Positions 15,913-23,995 of a DNA stretch of 64,000 nucleotides are shown piece by piece. A model generated the notes under the pieces. It searched no databases. It was given only the letters and a program-made list of their open reading frames with translations, and was not told the DNA's origin. The translations under genes and the position numbers were made by a program. This DNA is from Acidimicrobiaceae bacterium (GTDB taxonomy: Bacteria > Actinomycetota > Acidimicrobiia > Acidimicrobiales > RAAP-2), in contig PLWZ01000071.1 in NCBI GenBank assembly GCA_003151235.1, forward strand, positions 71,077 through 135,076. Reading direction: 5' to 3'. How positions within the stretch are numbered: the stretch's first letter is position 1; each line of letters begins with the position of its first letter.

Positions 15913-17793
15913 TCAGCCGAGCGGCACCGTCGCGTGCAGGTTGGTCACCGAGATCGAGAAGGTGCCGTTGGAGGCCCGGTAGAACGGCGCGTTGGAACCG
16001 ACCAACTCGAGCTGCAAGGTGTCACCCGAGGCGATGACGTAGTCGGCCGGGGGGAGCTCGAAGTTGATCGACTGGCCGGCCGTCGCCGAGGTCGATGTGC
16101 CGGGTGCCTGGTTGACCGATGGCCGGTACGCGCCCATCGCCACGATCTGGCGGGTCGCGCCGCCGGGTGCCACGTCCCACAGGCGGGCGATCAGCTCGGG
16201 GTAGTCCCCGGTCACGGCCAGACTGGCCCGGATCGTGACGCCGCCCAGCAGGTGGAGCCCGCCGCTCGGCGCGGCGATCGTGTAGGTCGCGGTCCCCGGC
16301 TCGGCGGCGGCCGGCAGGGAGCCGCAGATCGGCTTGACCCCTCCGTCCAGCGCAGCCGCGGTGGTGGGGTCACCCCCGGTCGAGGTGACCACCTGCGGCG
16401 CGCTTCCGGCGATCTCGGTCGTTCCCTTCTGCAGTGCGCTCCACGAGGCCGCGCTGACCGTTGGGCCCGAGGGCGTCGACTTCGGGCACGTCACCGCGCG
16501 GACGCGGATCCCGGTGGCGGGCTTCGTGTGGTGCAAGACCACCGAGTCCAAGAACGCAATGCCGTTCTGGTTGTTGAAGACCGCGTCGCCGAGCTTGTCC
16601 TGCGCCCACCCGTGGCCGACGTCGTCGAAGATGAGCAGCAGCGGCGTCTTGGATCCGGACGCCCTCACCCGGTTCACGTAGTGCAGCGCCTCGTTGACCG
16701 GGAAGAGCGTGTCGGTCCAGCCGCTCTGGATTGCCGTCGGCGCAGGGCCACCCGGCGCCATCGGGATGCCGATGGCCGACTTGTCCTGCTGGAGGTAGGT
16801 CAGGGCCTGCGCCTCGCCGGGCGGGTACGGCTCTCCGGCGACGGTCTCGCCTTCCCACGTGGTGAGGTCCGACTGGGGGTCGACGCCGGCCGGCGAGAGA
16901 TAGCCGGCCGCGTTGGCGGCCGCATAGAGGACGGCGTCCCACATGCCCTTGGCCACGCCGTCGGGACTGTGGTCGGCCGCGGCCGGGGTGTCGGTCGCAG
17001 TCGAGAGTCGGCCGTTCGGGGTGAGCGCGGTGTCGAGGTCGTCCCACGGCCAGACGGCGTACGCCGCGGCCACGGTCATCGGGATGTGGCGCTTCGGGCT
17101 CACGAAGGGGACGAGCTTGCCGTTGGTGAGCCGCATCCGGTTCTTCAACATCGCGAGCTCGAGAGACTGGCCGCCCCCGTACGAGACGCCGGAGACGGCG
17201 ATGCCCGGGCGGGCGTAGCCCTCGTCGACGAGCATCCCGGCCAGGTACTGGACGTCGCGGATCTCGTAGCGCTGGTCGGCCAGGTGGACCCATCCCTTCG
17301 CGCACGCCGGGGTGTTGGCCCTCGATGCTGCGGTCCCGCAGGAGTTCCCGAAGCCCCGCGCGCTGTAGGTCAGCACGGCCCACCCCTGGTTGGCCATGGT
17401 CACGTTGTCAACGGCGCCGTCGTCGCTGATCGACTCGGAGTCGGTCTTGTTCCCGGCGAGGCCGTGCATGAGGACGACGAGCGGGTAGGGGGCCTTCCCG
17501 CCCGCGGGCAGGGTGAGGTCGGCGTCGATCGGGACGCCGTCGAAGGTCGGAACGCGGCGGTCCTGACCGTCGACGAGTCCGCCCTGGCAGAACCGGACGC
17601 CGTACTCGGGTGCGCAGACGAGCTTCCCGAACGGCATCGCCGGCAGCGCCTTGGCCGCCCCGGCCGATGGCACCAGCATCGGAGCGAGCAATGCCAGAAC
17701 GACGATGGCGACGCCCGCCCCGATGCGACGGACCGGGGAGGACGGGCCACGGTGCTGGGGCGCGGACGGGAGGTGTCCCGAGCAAAGAGGCAT
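15913..17793 (-). CDS. secreted CocE/NonD-type alpha/beta hydrolase (S15-like)
   Basis: A 626-residue exported protein with a signal peptide ending near residue 46 (VAIVVLALLAPMLVPSAGAA). The catalytic region has YPLVVLMHGLAGNKTDSES, the oxyanion-side TYSARGFGNSCG, the nucleophile in AVSGVSYGGGQSLELA, and an Asp/His pair in IFDDVGHGW. The C-terminal 150 residues form a beta-rich jelly-roll domain as in X-Pro dipeptidyl peptidases and cocaine esterase. Substrates in this group are diverse esters and peptides. It is convergent with the esterase pair, so it is a separate transcript. Confidence 0.85.
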   Translation of the reverse strand: MPLCSGHLPSAPQHRGPSSPVRRIGAGVAIVVLALLAPMLVPSAGAAKALPAMPFGKLVCAPEYGVRFCQGGLVDGQDRRVPTFDGVPIDADLTLPAGGKAPYPLVVLMHGLAGNKTDSESISDDGAVDNVTMANQGWAVLTYSARGFGNSCGTAASRANTPACAKGWVHLADQRYEIRDVQYLAGMLVDEGYARPGIAVSGVSYGGGQSLELAMLKNRMRLTNGKLVPFVSPKRHIPMTVAAAYAVWPWDDLDTALTPNGRLSTATDTPAAADHSPDGVAKGMWDAVLYAAANAAGYLSPAGVDPQSDLTTWEGETVAGEPYPPGEAQALTYLQQDKSAIGIPMAPGGPAPTAIQSGWTDTLFPVNEALHYVNRVRASGSKTPLLLIFDDVGHGWAQDKLGDAVFNNQNGIAFLDSVVLHHTKPATGIRVRAVTCPKSTPSGPTVSAASWSALQKGTTEIAGSAPQVVTSTGGDPTTAAALDGGVKPICGSLPAAAEPGTATYTIAAPSGGLHLLGGVTIRASLAVTGDYPELIARLWDVAPGGATRQIVAMGAYRPSVNQAPGTSTSATAGQSINFELPPADYVIASGDTLQLELVGSNAPFYRASNGTFSISVTNLHATVPLG

Positions 17794-17957
17794 TCTCGAT
17801 CCTCCCCGTGGCCACGGCGTGTGTCAACCGGGGGTCGAAACGGTGTCCGAATCGGGTCGGGCCCGGTCGCGTTCGTTGGCGCGACAGCGTTGGACGTCGC
17901 GCGGTGGCGTGGGCCGCTGTCCGCCCGACCGACGGGTCCCGAGATTAGTAAAGGAAC

Positions 17958-17986
17958 TTGACAGTCAACCGATTGAACGACATAGT
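17958..17986 (+). promoter_or_regulatory. promoter of the GT39 gene, leaderless
   Basis: A consensus -35 TTGACA (17958-17963), a 17-base spacer and a -10-like CATAGT (17981-17986) lie right before the GTG at 17993. Transcription from the expected point would start at about the first base of the start codon. The -35 lies inside a palindrome TTGAC-A-GTCAA (17958-17968), a possible operator. The 198-base gap upstream to the CocE-like gene shows nothing else. Confidence 0.65.
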
Positions 17987-17992
17987 GCGAGG

Positions 17993-19918
17993 GTGGTCTC
18001 CGAGGAGGGCGAAGCGGCCACCCAGGAGGGGGACTCGCCCACCGAAGAGGCGTCGTCGCCTCGAGCCTGGTGGCACGCCTGGTTTCGCCGGCTGGCCTTC
18101 TTCATGTCGCCGGAGGACCAACCCAACTGGGCGCGTCCGGCGCTGTTGATCGTCGCCGGCGCATCCGCGTTCATGTACGCGTGGCAGTCCTCCGGCTACC
18201 TCGAGATCTACTACGCCGCCGCCGTGCGGAGCATGTCGATGAGCTGGCACAACTTCTTGTATTCGGCGTTCGACCCCGCCGGCACGGTGTCGACGGACAA
18301 GTTGCCCGGGGCGTTTTGGGTTCAGGCACTCTCGGTGCGCATCTTCGGCCTGCACGACTGGGCCATCGTGCTGCCCCAGATCATCGAGGGCGCGCTCACT
18401 GTGCTCGTCCTCTACCGCGTCGTGCGTCGGCTCGCCGGCCCTGTCGCGGGCATCGTCGCAGCCCTGATCTTCGCGGTGGGTCCGGCCAATGTCGCGCTCA
18501 ACCGGGGCAATGTCTCCGACACCCTCATGATCCTGCTGGTCGTCCTGGCCGCGGACGCGACCGTCGGCGCGGTCCTCAGCGGTCGCCTGGCCAACCTCGC
18601 CCTCGCAGGGTTCTGGGTCGGCCTGGCCTTCCAAGCCAAGATGCTCGAGGCGTGGTTGATCCTCCCCGCGCTCGGGCTCGTCTACCTGATCGCCGCGTCG
18701 GGTCGACTCCCCAAACGGATCCTCGGGCTCGGGTTGCTCGCGGCCCTCGCCGTCGCGGTGTCGCTCAGCTGGATGATCTACGTGACGCTGCAGCCGAAGG
18801 AGGGTCGGCCGTACATCGACGGAAGCCACGACGACTCCATCTTCCAACAGGTCTTTGACTACAACGGCTTCGGTCGCCTGAACCAGCCATCGCCCAATGC
18901 GGTGCTCTTCGAGACCATCGGGATCGGCAGCCTTGCCTCGACACCGCCCGGTTGGAACCGGATGCTGATCGGTCCGTTCGGGCTCGACACCGGGTGGCTC
19001 ATCCCCGCGTCCGTTTCCGCCCTCGGGTTCGGGTTGGTGGCCCGGCGCAGAAAGCCCCGCGCCGACCCCCTCAGGGCGAGTCTGGTGTTGTGGGGGACAT
19101 GGCTGGCGGCGCTCATCGCGGTGTTCAGCGTGAGCACGACCATCAACTCGTATTACACGGCCGCGCTGACCCCGGCCATCGCCGGGCTGATCGGGACAGG
19201 CGTTGTGCTGGCCTGGGAGCACCGCCAACACGTGGTGTCGCGGGTGGCCGTGGCCGCGACGGTGCTTGGAACCGCCCTCTACGGGGCGTGGCTGCTGCCC
19301 CCCACCGGGACCGGATTGCCCGGCTGGCTCGCCACCGCTGCGAGCGCGGCCGGCGTCGCTGGGGCGGCGGCGATCGTGGCGTCCATCTGGGTGCGTCGGC
19401 CGAAGCAACTGCTCGGCCTGGTGCTGGCGCTCGGGACCGCATCGGCCCTCGTGATCCCGACGGTCGCCTCGGCTTCGGTGGCCGCCAATGGGCTCGGGTC
19501 GTTCGACACCCCGTTCGAGCCGGCCGCCTATGCCCTCGGCACCCAGGCCCTGTTCGGTCCGGCGAACCGTGAGATCGCGATCAAGCTGCTGCCCGGCATC
19601 GAGCGGGTGCAGGCTCAGTTCCCGTCGCGCTATCTCATCGCGACCCAGACCGCCGTGCTTGGCGCCCCGACCATCTTCGTGAGCGGCAAGGAGGTCTACC
19701 CGCTCGGTGGGTACAACGGGACCGGCCGCTCGCCGTCGCTGAAACAGCTGCAGGCGGCGATCGCCGACCGCGACTTTCACGTCGTAATCGAGAGCCCGAA
19801 GTCAAAGGACCCGAGATACCTATGGGTCGCGCAGCACTGCCTCCACGTCACGGGCTCGGCGGCTCCGCCCATCGTCGGTGGTTTCGGCGTGTACTTCTGT
19901 GGGAGCGTCACGAGGTGA
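17993..19918 (+). CDS. glycosyltransferase family 39 (PMT_2) membrane protein
   Basis: About 641 residues from the GTG at 17993. It has a short acidic cytoplasmic N-terminus, then multiple membrane segments. The GT39/PMT_2 luminal signature is DPAGTVSTDKLPGAFWVQAL near residue 100, with an acidic residue in the first external loop as the presumed catalytic base. Other signatures are NRGNVSDTLMILLVVLAAD and SYYTAALTPAIAG. Enzymes of this type move a sugar from a polyprenyl-phosphate donor onto a protein or cell-wall acceptor outside the membrane. It is coupled by a GTGA overlap to a small membrane protein. Confidence 0.88.
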   Translation: MVSEEGEAATQEGDSPTEEASSPRAWWHAWFRRLAFFMSPEDQPNWARPALLIVAGASAFMYAWQSSGYLEIYYAAAVRSMSMSWHNFLYSAFDPAGTVSTDKLPGAFWVQALSVRIFGLHDWAIVLPQIIEGALTVLVLYRVVRRLAGPVAGIVAALIFAVGPANVALNRGNVSDTLMILLVVLAADATVGAVLSGRLANLALAGFWVGLAFQAKMLEAWLILPALGLVYLIAASGRLPKRILGLGLLAALAVAVSLSWMIYVTLQPKEGRPYIDGSHDDSIFQQVFDYNGFGRLNQPSPNAVLFETIGIGSLASTPPGWNRMLIGPFGLDTGWLIPASVSALGFGLVARRRKPRADPLRASLVLWGTWLAALIAVFSVSTTINSYYTAALTPAIAGLIGTGVVLAWEHRQHVVSRVAVAATVLGTALYGAWLLPPTGTGLPGWLATAASAAGVAGAAAIVASIWVRRPKQLLGLVLALGTASALVIPTVASASVAANGLGSFDTPFEPAAYALGTQALFGPANREIAIKLLPGIERVQAQFPSRYLIATQTAVLGAPTIFVSGKEVYPLGGYNGTGRSPSLKQLQAAIADRDFHVVIESPKSKDPRYLWVAQHCLHVTGSAAPPIVGGFGVYFCGSVTR

Positions 19919-20193
19919 TCAATCCGAACCCGTCGGATCCGTTCCCGCCGCGGCCCGACTTCACGTCCGACCGGCTGGCTCGGCGGGCCCGGCGCCGCAT
20001 GATCCGCTACGTCATCCTCGGCGCGTTCATCGTGATCGGCGTGGTGATGTTGCTCGTGCACCGGTACACAGCCGGCGTGTTGTTCCTCGGATGGGGGGTG
20101 CTCCGCCTCGCGATGTTCGGCTATCAGGACATGCGTCGGCGCAGGCAGGCCCGGGAGTGGGGCTCGCAGCCGGCCCGGCGTTCGCGCCGGTAG
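19915..20193 (+). CDS. small membrane protein coupled to GT39
   Basis: A 92-residue protein whose GTG start overlaps the GT39 stop (GTGA, 19915-19918). It has a proline-rich N-terminus, a basic RLARRARRRM stretch, two hydrophobic segments (YVILGAFIVIGVVMLLVH and AGVLFLGWGVLRLAMFG) and a basic C-terminal tail. It has no recognised family. The coupling suggests an accessory role for the glycosyltransferase. Confidence 0.75.
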   Translation: MINPNPSDPFPPRPDFTSDRLARRARRRMIRYVILGAFIVIGVVMLLVHRYTAGVLFLGWGVLRLAMFGYQDMRRRRQAREWGSQPARRSRR

Positions 20194-20208
20194 TCGGTTC
20201 GGGACCGG

Positions 20209-20754
20209 CTAGGTGGCCCGACCACAGAAGTTGAGCAGGCGGGTCTGATCGTCGGCGCCGTCGGGCGGAGGGATCTTGGCGGCGAAGCCGCCCGGCCTCC
20301 GGATCGCCTCGTCGATCGGCGAGAGGAACTCCGTGGTCTCGCCCACCGAGACCGCGTCGAGCCGCTCGTCCTGGTTGGTCGCGCGGGCGAGATCCCACGT
20401 GTGGATCAGGGTGTCGCTCGCGAGCAGCCGGCCGACAAGGGACTCGAAGGTCTGTTCACCGAACACCCCGCTCGTCGTCTTCCCCGCCCTGTCGGGGTCA
20501 CCCAGCGCGTCGAGGACGCAGTCGCGGGCGTTGGCGAACGCAGCGACGAGGTCGCCGTCCTTGTCCACCTCGGCGGCCTTGCCGCCGAGCGTCGAGAAGA
20601 CCCTCGAGTGCGTGTCGATGACGTGCGCGACCAGATCGCGTACCGTCCAGTCGGTGCACGGGGTGGGTTCGGACCACTGGTCGGGGGCGAGGCCCTCCAA
20701 CCGGGTGTCGAATCCTCGGGCGATGGTGGCATAACGATCGGAGACCTCTGACAT
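20209..20754 (-). CDS. TIGR03086-type DinB-like metal-binding protein (mycothiol-dependent enzyme family)
   Basis: About 181 residues from the ATG at 20754. It shows the family signatures TPCTDWTVRDLVAHVIDTHS and DTLIHTWDLARATNQDERLD, whose three His residues form the metal site of the DinB-like four-helix bundle, and the ending RLLNFCGRA. Relatives include mycothiol-dependent maleylpyruvate isomerase; most members have no known substrate. The start codon sits inside an inverted repeat (CTCTGAC, 20746-20752, and GTCAGAG, 20759-20765) that might bind a regulator. It is divergent from the fluoride riboswitch locus. Confidence 0.87.
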   Translation of the reverse strand: MSEVSDRYATIARGFDTRLEGLAPDQWSEPTPCTDWTVRDLVAHVIDTHSRVFSTLGGKAAEVDKDGDLVAAFANARDCVLDALGDPDRAGKTTSGVFGEQTFESLVGRLLASDTLIHTWDLARATNQDERLDAVSVGETTEFLSPIDEAIRRPGGFAAKIPPPDGADDQTRLLNFCGRAT

Positions 20755-20842
20755 GGAGGTCAGAGTACCGACGGGGTCCTCCCGTCGCCACGCGTGACCC
20801 GGCCGCTGGGTAGCGTGGATGCCGGCCCGCAGCTGCGGGCTG

Positions 20843-20893
20843 CCCGGGGATGACGCTCCCCGCAACCGCCGATGGGCTGATGGCGTCTGTCAC
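20843..20893 (+). promoter_or_regulatory. fluoride riboswitch (crcB RNA motif)
   Basis: The leader of the crcB pair matches the crcB RNA consensus. CGGGG/CCCCG encloses GATG-ACGC, followed by CAACCGCC and then GGGCTGATGGCGTCT. The key long-range pairing is present: ACGC (20853-20856) with GCGT (20883-20886). The conserved GATG and CTGATG elements are intact. Fluoride binding by this aptamer normally allows expression of the fluoride exporter downstream. The crcB start lies 22 bases after it, so control may be at translation as well as transcription. Confidence 0.9.
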
Positions 20894-20914
20894 TGAGAAG
20901 AGTCAGGAGCAGAC

Positions 20915-21469
20915 ATGTCAGCCGGCCGCGACCCCATCCGACCCGATGGAACCCGAGCGGACCTCCGAAGTCGGGTCCCGCTGCCGGTCGACCCAGACCT
21001 CGCGCCCGACGACCCCTCCGAACCCGCGTCGGGCCACCGCGCCGGTGCCCGTGTGCATCGGTCGCGGCAGCTCGACGTGCTCGTGGCCATCGCAGTGGGC
21101 GGGTTCTTCGGAGCGCTGGCCCGCTACGAGGTCGGGCTGGCCTGGCCGACGCCCACCGAACACTTCCCCTGGGCCACATTCACCATCAACACCTCCGGTG
21201 CGCTCGCACTCGGCCTCCTGTTGGCAGTGTTGCTGGCCCACCCGGGCCGGTGGCGCTACGTGCGACCGCTCACCTGCGTCGGCTTCCTCGGCTCATGGAC
21301 CACGATGTCGACCTTCGCTCTCGAGACGGACCTCCTGGCGAAGCACGATCACGTGGGGACGGCGCTCCTCTATCTGATGGCCACCGTCGCAACCGGTCTT
21401 ACGGCGACTTGGATCGGGATCGCGTGCTCGAGGTTCTTGGTCAAGGCGGTGCCATGGCGGTCGCACTAG
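20915..21469 (+). CDS. crcB: fluoride channel CrcB/Fluc, first copy
   Basis: A 184-residue CrcB/Fluc protein with an unusually long hydrophilic N-terminus of about 50 residues before the four-helix core. Core motifs are VAIAVGGFFGALARYEVGLA near residue 57, FPWATFTINTSGALALGLLL, and VGFLGSWTTMSTFALETDLL. The N of TINTSG and the TT/STF segment line the fluoride pore in characterised homologues. Actinobacterial Fluc often occurs as two genes that form a heterodimer, as here. Its 3' end overlaps the second copy by 16 bases, and the fluoride riboswitch is directly upstream. Confidence 0.93.
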   Translation: MSAGRDPIRPDGTRADLRSRVPLPVDPDLAPDDPSEPASGHRAGARVHRSRQLDVLVAIAVGGFFGALARYEVGLAWPTPTEHFPWATFTINTSGALALGLLLAVLLAHPGRWRYVRPLTCVGFLGSWTTMSTFALETDLLAKHDHVGTALLYLMATVATGLTATWIGIACSRFLVKAVPWRSH

Positions 21470-21822
21470 CCGTCGGCTTCGCCGGTGCGGCGGGGGCGCT
21501 GGCCCGTTACCTCCTCGACGGCGCGGTGCAGGACCGCACCTCGGGCCTATTCCCCTTCGGCACCTTCACCGTCAACGTGGTCGGGTCGTTCGTCCTCGGG
21601 CTGGTGGCCGGCATCGTGCTCCGCCACGGCGGGTCGGGGACGCTCGAGGCGATCGTCGGGTCCGGCTTCTGCGGCGGCCTCACCACCTGGAGCACCGCCT
21701 CATGGGAAACGGTCCGGCTCGCAGCGGAGGGCTCGGTCGCAACGGCGGTCCGCTTCACCCTGGCCAATCTGGCCGCGAGCCTGGCCGCGGCGGCGGTCGG
21801 CCTGCTTGTCGTGTGGGGTTGA
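21454..21822 (+). CDS. crcB: fluoride channel CrcB/Fluc, second copy
   Basis: A 122-residue CrcB protein of typical length starting at the ATG at 21454 inside the end of the first copy. Motifs are VGFAGAAGALARYLLDGAV, FPFGTFTVNVVGSFVLGLVA and SGFCGGLTTWSTASWETVRL. Four membrane helices are expected. It is probably the partner subunit of an antiparallel heterodimeric channel that exports F- passively. The two copies are clearly diverged, so they are not a recent duplication. Confidence 0.93.
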   Translation: MAVALAVGFAGAAGALARYLLDGAVQDRTSGLFPFGTFTVNVVGSFVLGLVAGIVLRHGGSGTLEAIVGSGFCGGLTTWSTASWETVRLAAEGSVATAVRFTLANLAASLAAAAVGLLVVWG

Positions 21823-21897
21823 CGGGCTCGTCTCGCCCGCGGCGCGCCGGCGGGCGTGACGGGACTGCGGCTCGGGCGTGGCCACCCGACCCGCGGT

Positions 21898-22770
21898 TCA
21901 GTCGTTCGGTGCGACCGCGGCGGCCGCCTCCTGGTCGGCTCGCCGGTCAGCCCGAATCGCTTCTCGTTCGTCGAAGCGCATCCACTGGAAGAGGAGCAGC
22001 CCCATCGCGGTGAGCATGGTCAGCTCGCCGACCACCCAGAGGAGTGATCCACCGGCCCGCGTGTCGGCGACCGTGTGGAAGGCCGGTGCGATCGACGTGC
22101 GGGCGCCGGTCAGGGCAAGCCCGAGCACCGCGGTCACCGGGATGCCGGTCGCGAGCAGGCCCAGCTTCGCCGGGTACGAGAGATGCCAGCGCGATGGGTC
22201 GGCCCCGATCACCACCCACCAAAAGATGCATCCCGTGATCAAGAAGTGCAGGTGGGACAGGTCGTGCACCAGTGGATGCTCGAGCGAGAAGTTGTAGAAG
22301 GGGGTGAGGAAGTAGCCGATCATCGTCACGTAGACCGTCGACGCCGCGACCAGCGGGTTGGTGATGAAACTCACGACCGGGTGGTGGAGGACCTTGAGCA
22401 GCCGCTCTTGGGTCCGGCGGCTGGACGCCTGGAGAGCGAGCGTCATCGGCGCCGAGAGTGCGTAGAGGATCGGGGCGAAGTTCATGAGCATCAGGTGCTG
22501 GATCACGTGCATGCTGAAGTTCTCGTCGTCGTAGGAGGCCAGGCCCGACTGCACGGCGATGACGACCAGGATCGTGGCGGACAGGAACGCCACCGTCCGC
22601 CACAGCGACCACGAGCGCCCCTTCTTCGCGAGTCGCCGCACGCCGAACAGGTAGGCAGCCGCGAGTGCGACCTGGATCGAGAGTGCGAACAGGCTGAGCG
22701 GGCCGGTCTGCCACGCCGTGAGCAGCGTGTGGAGCGAGATCCCGGGCGAGATGACGTTGGCGACGAGCAT
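21898..22770 (-). CDS. ctaG: cytochrome c oxidase assembly protein CtaG (caa3 type)
   Basis: A 290-residue integral membrane protein of the caa3_CtaG family with about seven hydrophobic segments. Diagnostic stretches are ASYDDENFSMHVIQHLMLMN, LEHPLVHDLSHLHFLITGC and GSLLWVVGELTMLTAMGLLL; the His-rich positions probably bind copper. It helps assemble the CuB or CuA centre of the terminal oxidase. It is the last gene of a tight leftward operon with the Sco-TlpA fusion and ccdA; only one base separates it from the fusion gene. No oxidase subunit genes are in the window. Confidence 0.9.
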   Translation of the reverse strand: MLVANVISPGISLHTLLTAWQTGPLSLFALSIQVALAAAYLFGVRRLAKKGRSWSLWRTVAFLSATILVVIAVQSGLASYDDENFSMHVIQHLMLMNFAPILYALSAPMTLALQASSRRTQERLLKVLHHPVVSFITNPLVAASTVYVTMIGYFLTPFYNFSLEHPLVHDLSHLHFLITGCIFWWVVIGADPSRWHLSYPAKLGLLATGIPVTAVLGLALTGARTSIAPAFHTVADTRAGGSLLWVVGELTMLTAMGLLLFQWMRFDEREAIRADRRADQEAAAAVAPND

Positions 22771-22771
22771 G

Positions 22772-23995
22772 TCAGTCGTGCATCAGTGCGGGATTGAGGT
22801 TTTTCACCACGTACTCGAGCTGCTCGGTGGTCATCGCTCCGGGGTGGAGGGTCTCGAGTGTGCCGTTCGGGCCGATGATCGCGGTGAACGGGAGCGCGGG
22901 GATCTGGTAGGTGCTGGCCACATCGCCCGAGGAGTCCGAGACCAGCGGATACGTCACACCGACCCGCCTCGCGAAGGCGGCCGCCGCTCCCCGGTTGTCC
23001 GAGACGTCGATGCCCACGAAGTCGACCCGTGCGCCCAGATCCTTGTAGGCCTGTTCGATGGCCGGCATCTCCCTCACACACGCCGTGCAGGTGCTCGACC
23101 AGAAGTTGAGCACGCTGTAGCGGCCCCGGAGGCTGGACGACGAGAACGTCCTTGCCGGGGCCGTCAACATCGGTAGCTGGAAGCCCGGGACGGTGGCCCC
23201 GATCGCGGCGTCACTCTGGCTGGGCGCCAGCGCCGACGGGCCGGCGACGCTGACCTGTTCTGCACTCGGCAGGAGGTCGTTGGCCATCTGGGCCATCGTG
23301 TGCGAATAGATCGAGGTGTCGGCGGTCGCGGTCCCGAACGACCCGATCGCCATCTCCCGCCCGTTCGGGGAGATGAAGTACAGCTCGGTCGAGTGGACCA
23401 CCGTCCGGCTGGCCGGGTCGAGTTCCACCTCCACGCCGTACTGGTTCCACACGCTCTTCAGTCCGGCCGGCGTGCCCGTCTCGAACACCCAGTTGGATTC
23501 GCGCCCGAGCCCGTGGCTGTCGGTCCACGACCGGACGGTCGAGACGGCCGGGTAGTACGGGTTGGCGTTCACCGACAGGAACACGACGTCCCTTGCCGCC
23601 GAGCCGAGGTCGCGGTCGGCGACGACGACGTCCTGAGCGAGCAGCGTGCATATGTCGGTGCAACGGTCGTCGTTGAAGGACAACACGACCGACTTTCCTC
23701 TGAATTGCGAGAGCGCGACGCGCTGGCCGTGCTGGTTTGTCAGGGCGAAATTCGGTGCGACGGGAGCCGACGATCTGCCGAGGACGTCCAGCTTGAGCAG
23801 GTACGAGGCCGAGAGGTCGATGCCCGGTGCGACGTCGGGGGCGCTCTTGTGGACGCCGATGCCGACGAAGAGCACCACGGCGATCACACCGGCAAGCGCG
23901 ACGCCGATCACCGCCGGGAGGAGTGGCCGCCGGCGCGGGTTCCCCGTCGCCTCACTCCCGGGTTCGGTCCGCCGTTCCTCGAGGGTGTTAGCCAC
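22772..23995 (-). CDS. Sco-like/TlpA-like thioredoxin-fold fusion, membrane-anchored
   Basis: A 407-residue protein with an N-terminal membrane anchor (PAVIGVALAGVIAVVLFVG). The first thioredoxin-fold domain, about residues 75-225, is Sco/SenC-like: copper-ligand cysteines in DRCTDICTLLAQDV near residue 113 and the ligand His in TVVHSTELYFISPNG. The second, about residues 265-400, is TlpA/ResA-like with a redox CxxC in FWSSTCTACVREMP near residue 301 and a cis-proline loop IPALPFTAIIGPNG. One chain thus holds a copper chaperone-like and a thiol reductant-like module, both needed for CuA assembly. It lies between ccdA and ctaG in one operon. Confidence 0.88.
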   Translation of the reverse strand: MANTLEERRTEPGSEATGNPRRRPLLPAVIGVALAGVIAVVLFVGIGVHKSAPDVAPGIDLSASYLLKLDVLGRSSAPVAPNFALTNQHGQRVALSQFRGKSVVLSFNDDRCTDICTLLAQDVVVADRDLGSAARDVVFLSVNANPYYPAVSTVRSWTDSHGLGRESNWVFETGTPAGLKSVWNQYGVEVELDPASRTVVHSTELYFISPNGREMAIGSFGTATADTSIYSHTMAQMANDLLPSAEQVSVAGPSALAPSQSDAAIGATVPGFQLPMLTAPARTFSSSSLRGRYSVLNFWSSTCTACVREMPAIEQAYKDLGARVDFVGIDVSDNRGAAAAFARRVGVTYPLVSDSSGDVASTYQIPALPFTAIIGPNGTLETLHPGAMTTEQLEYVVKNLNPALMHD

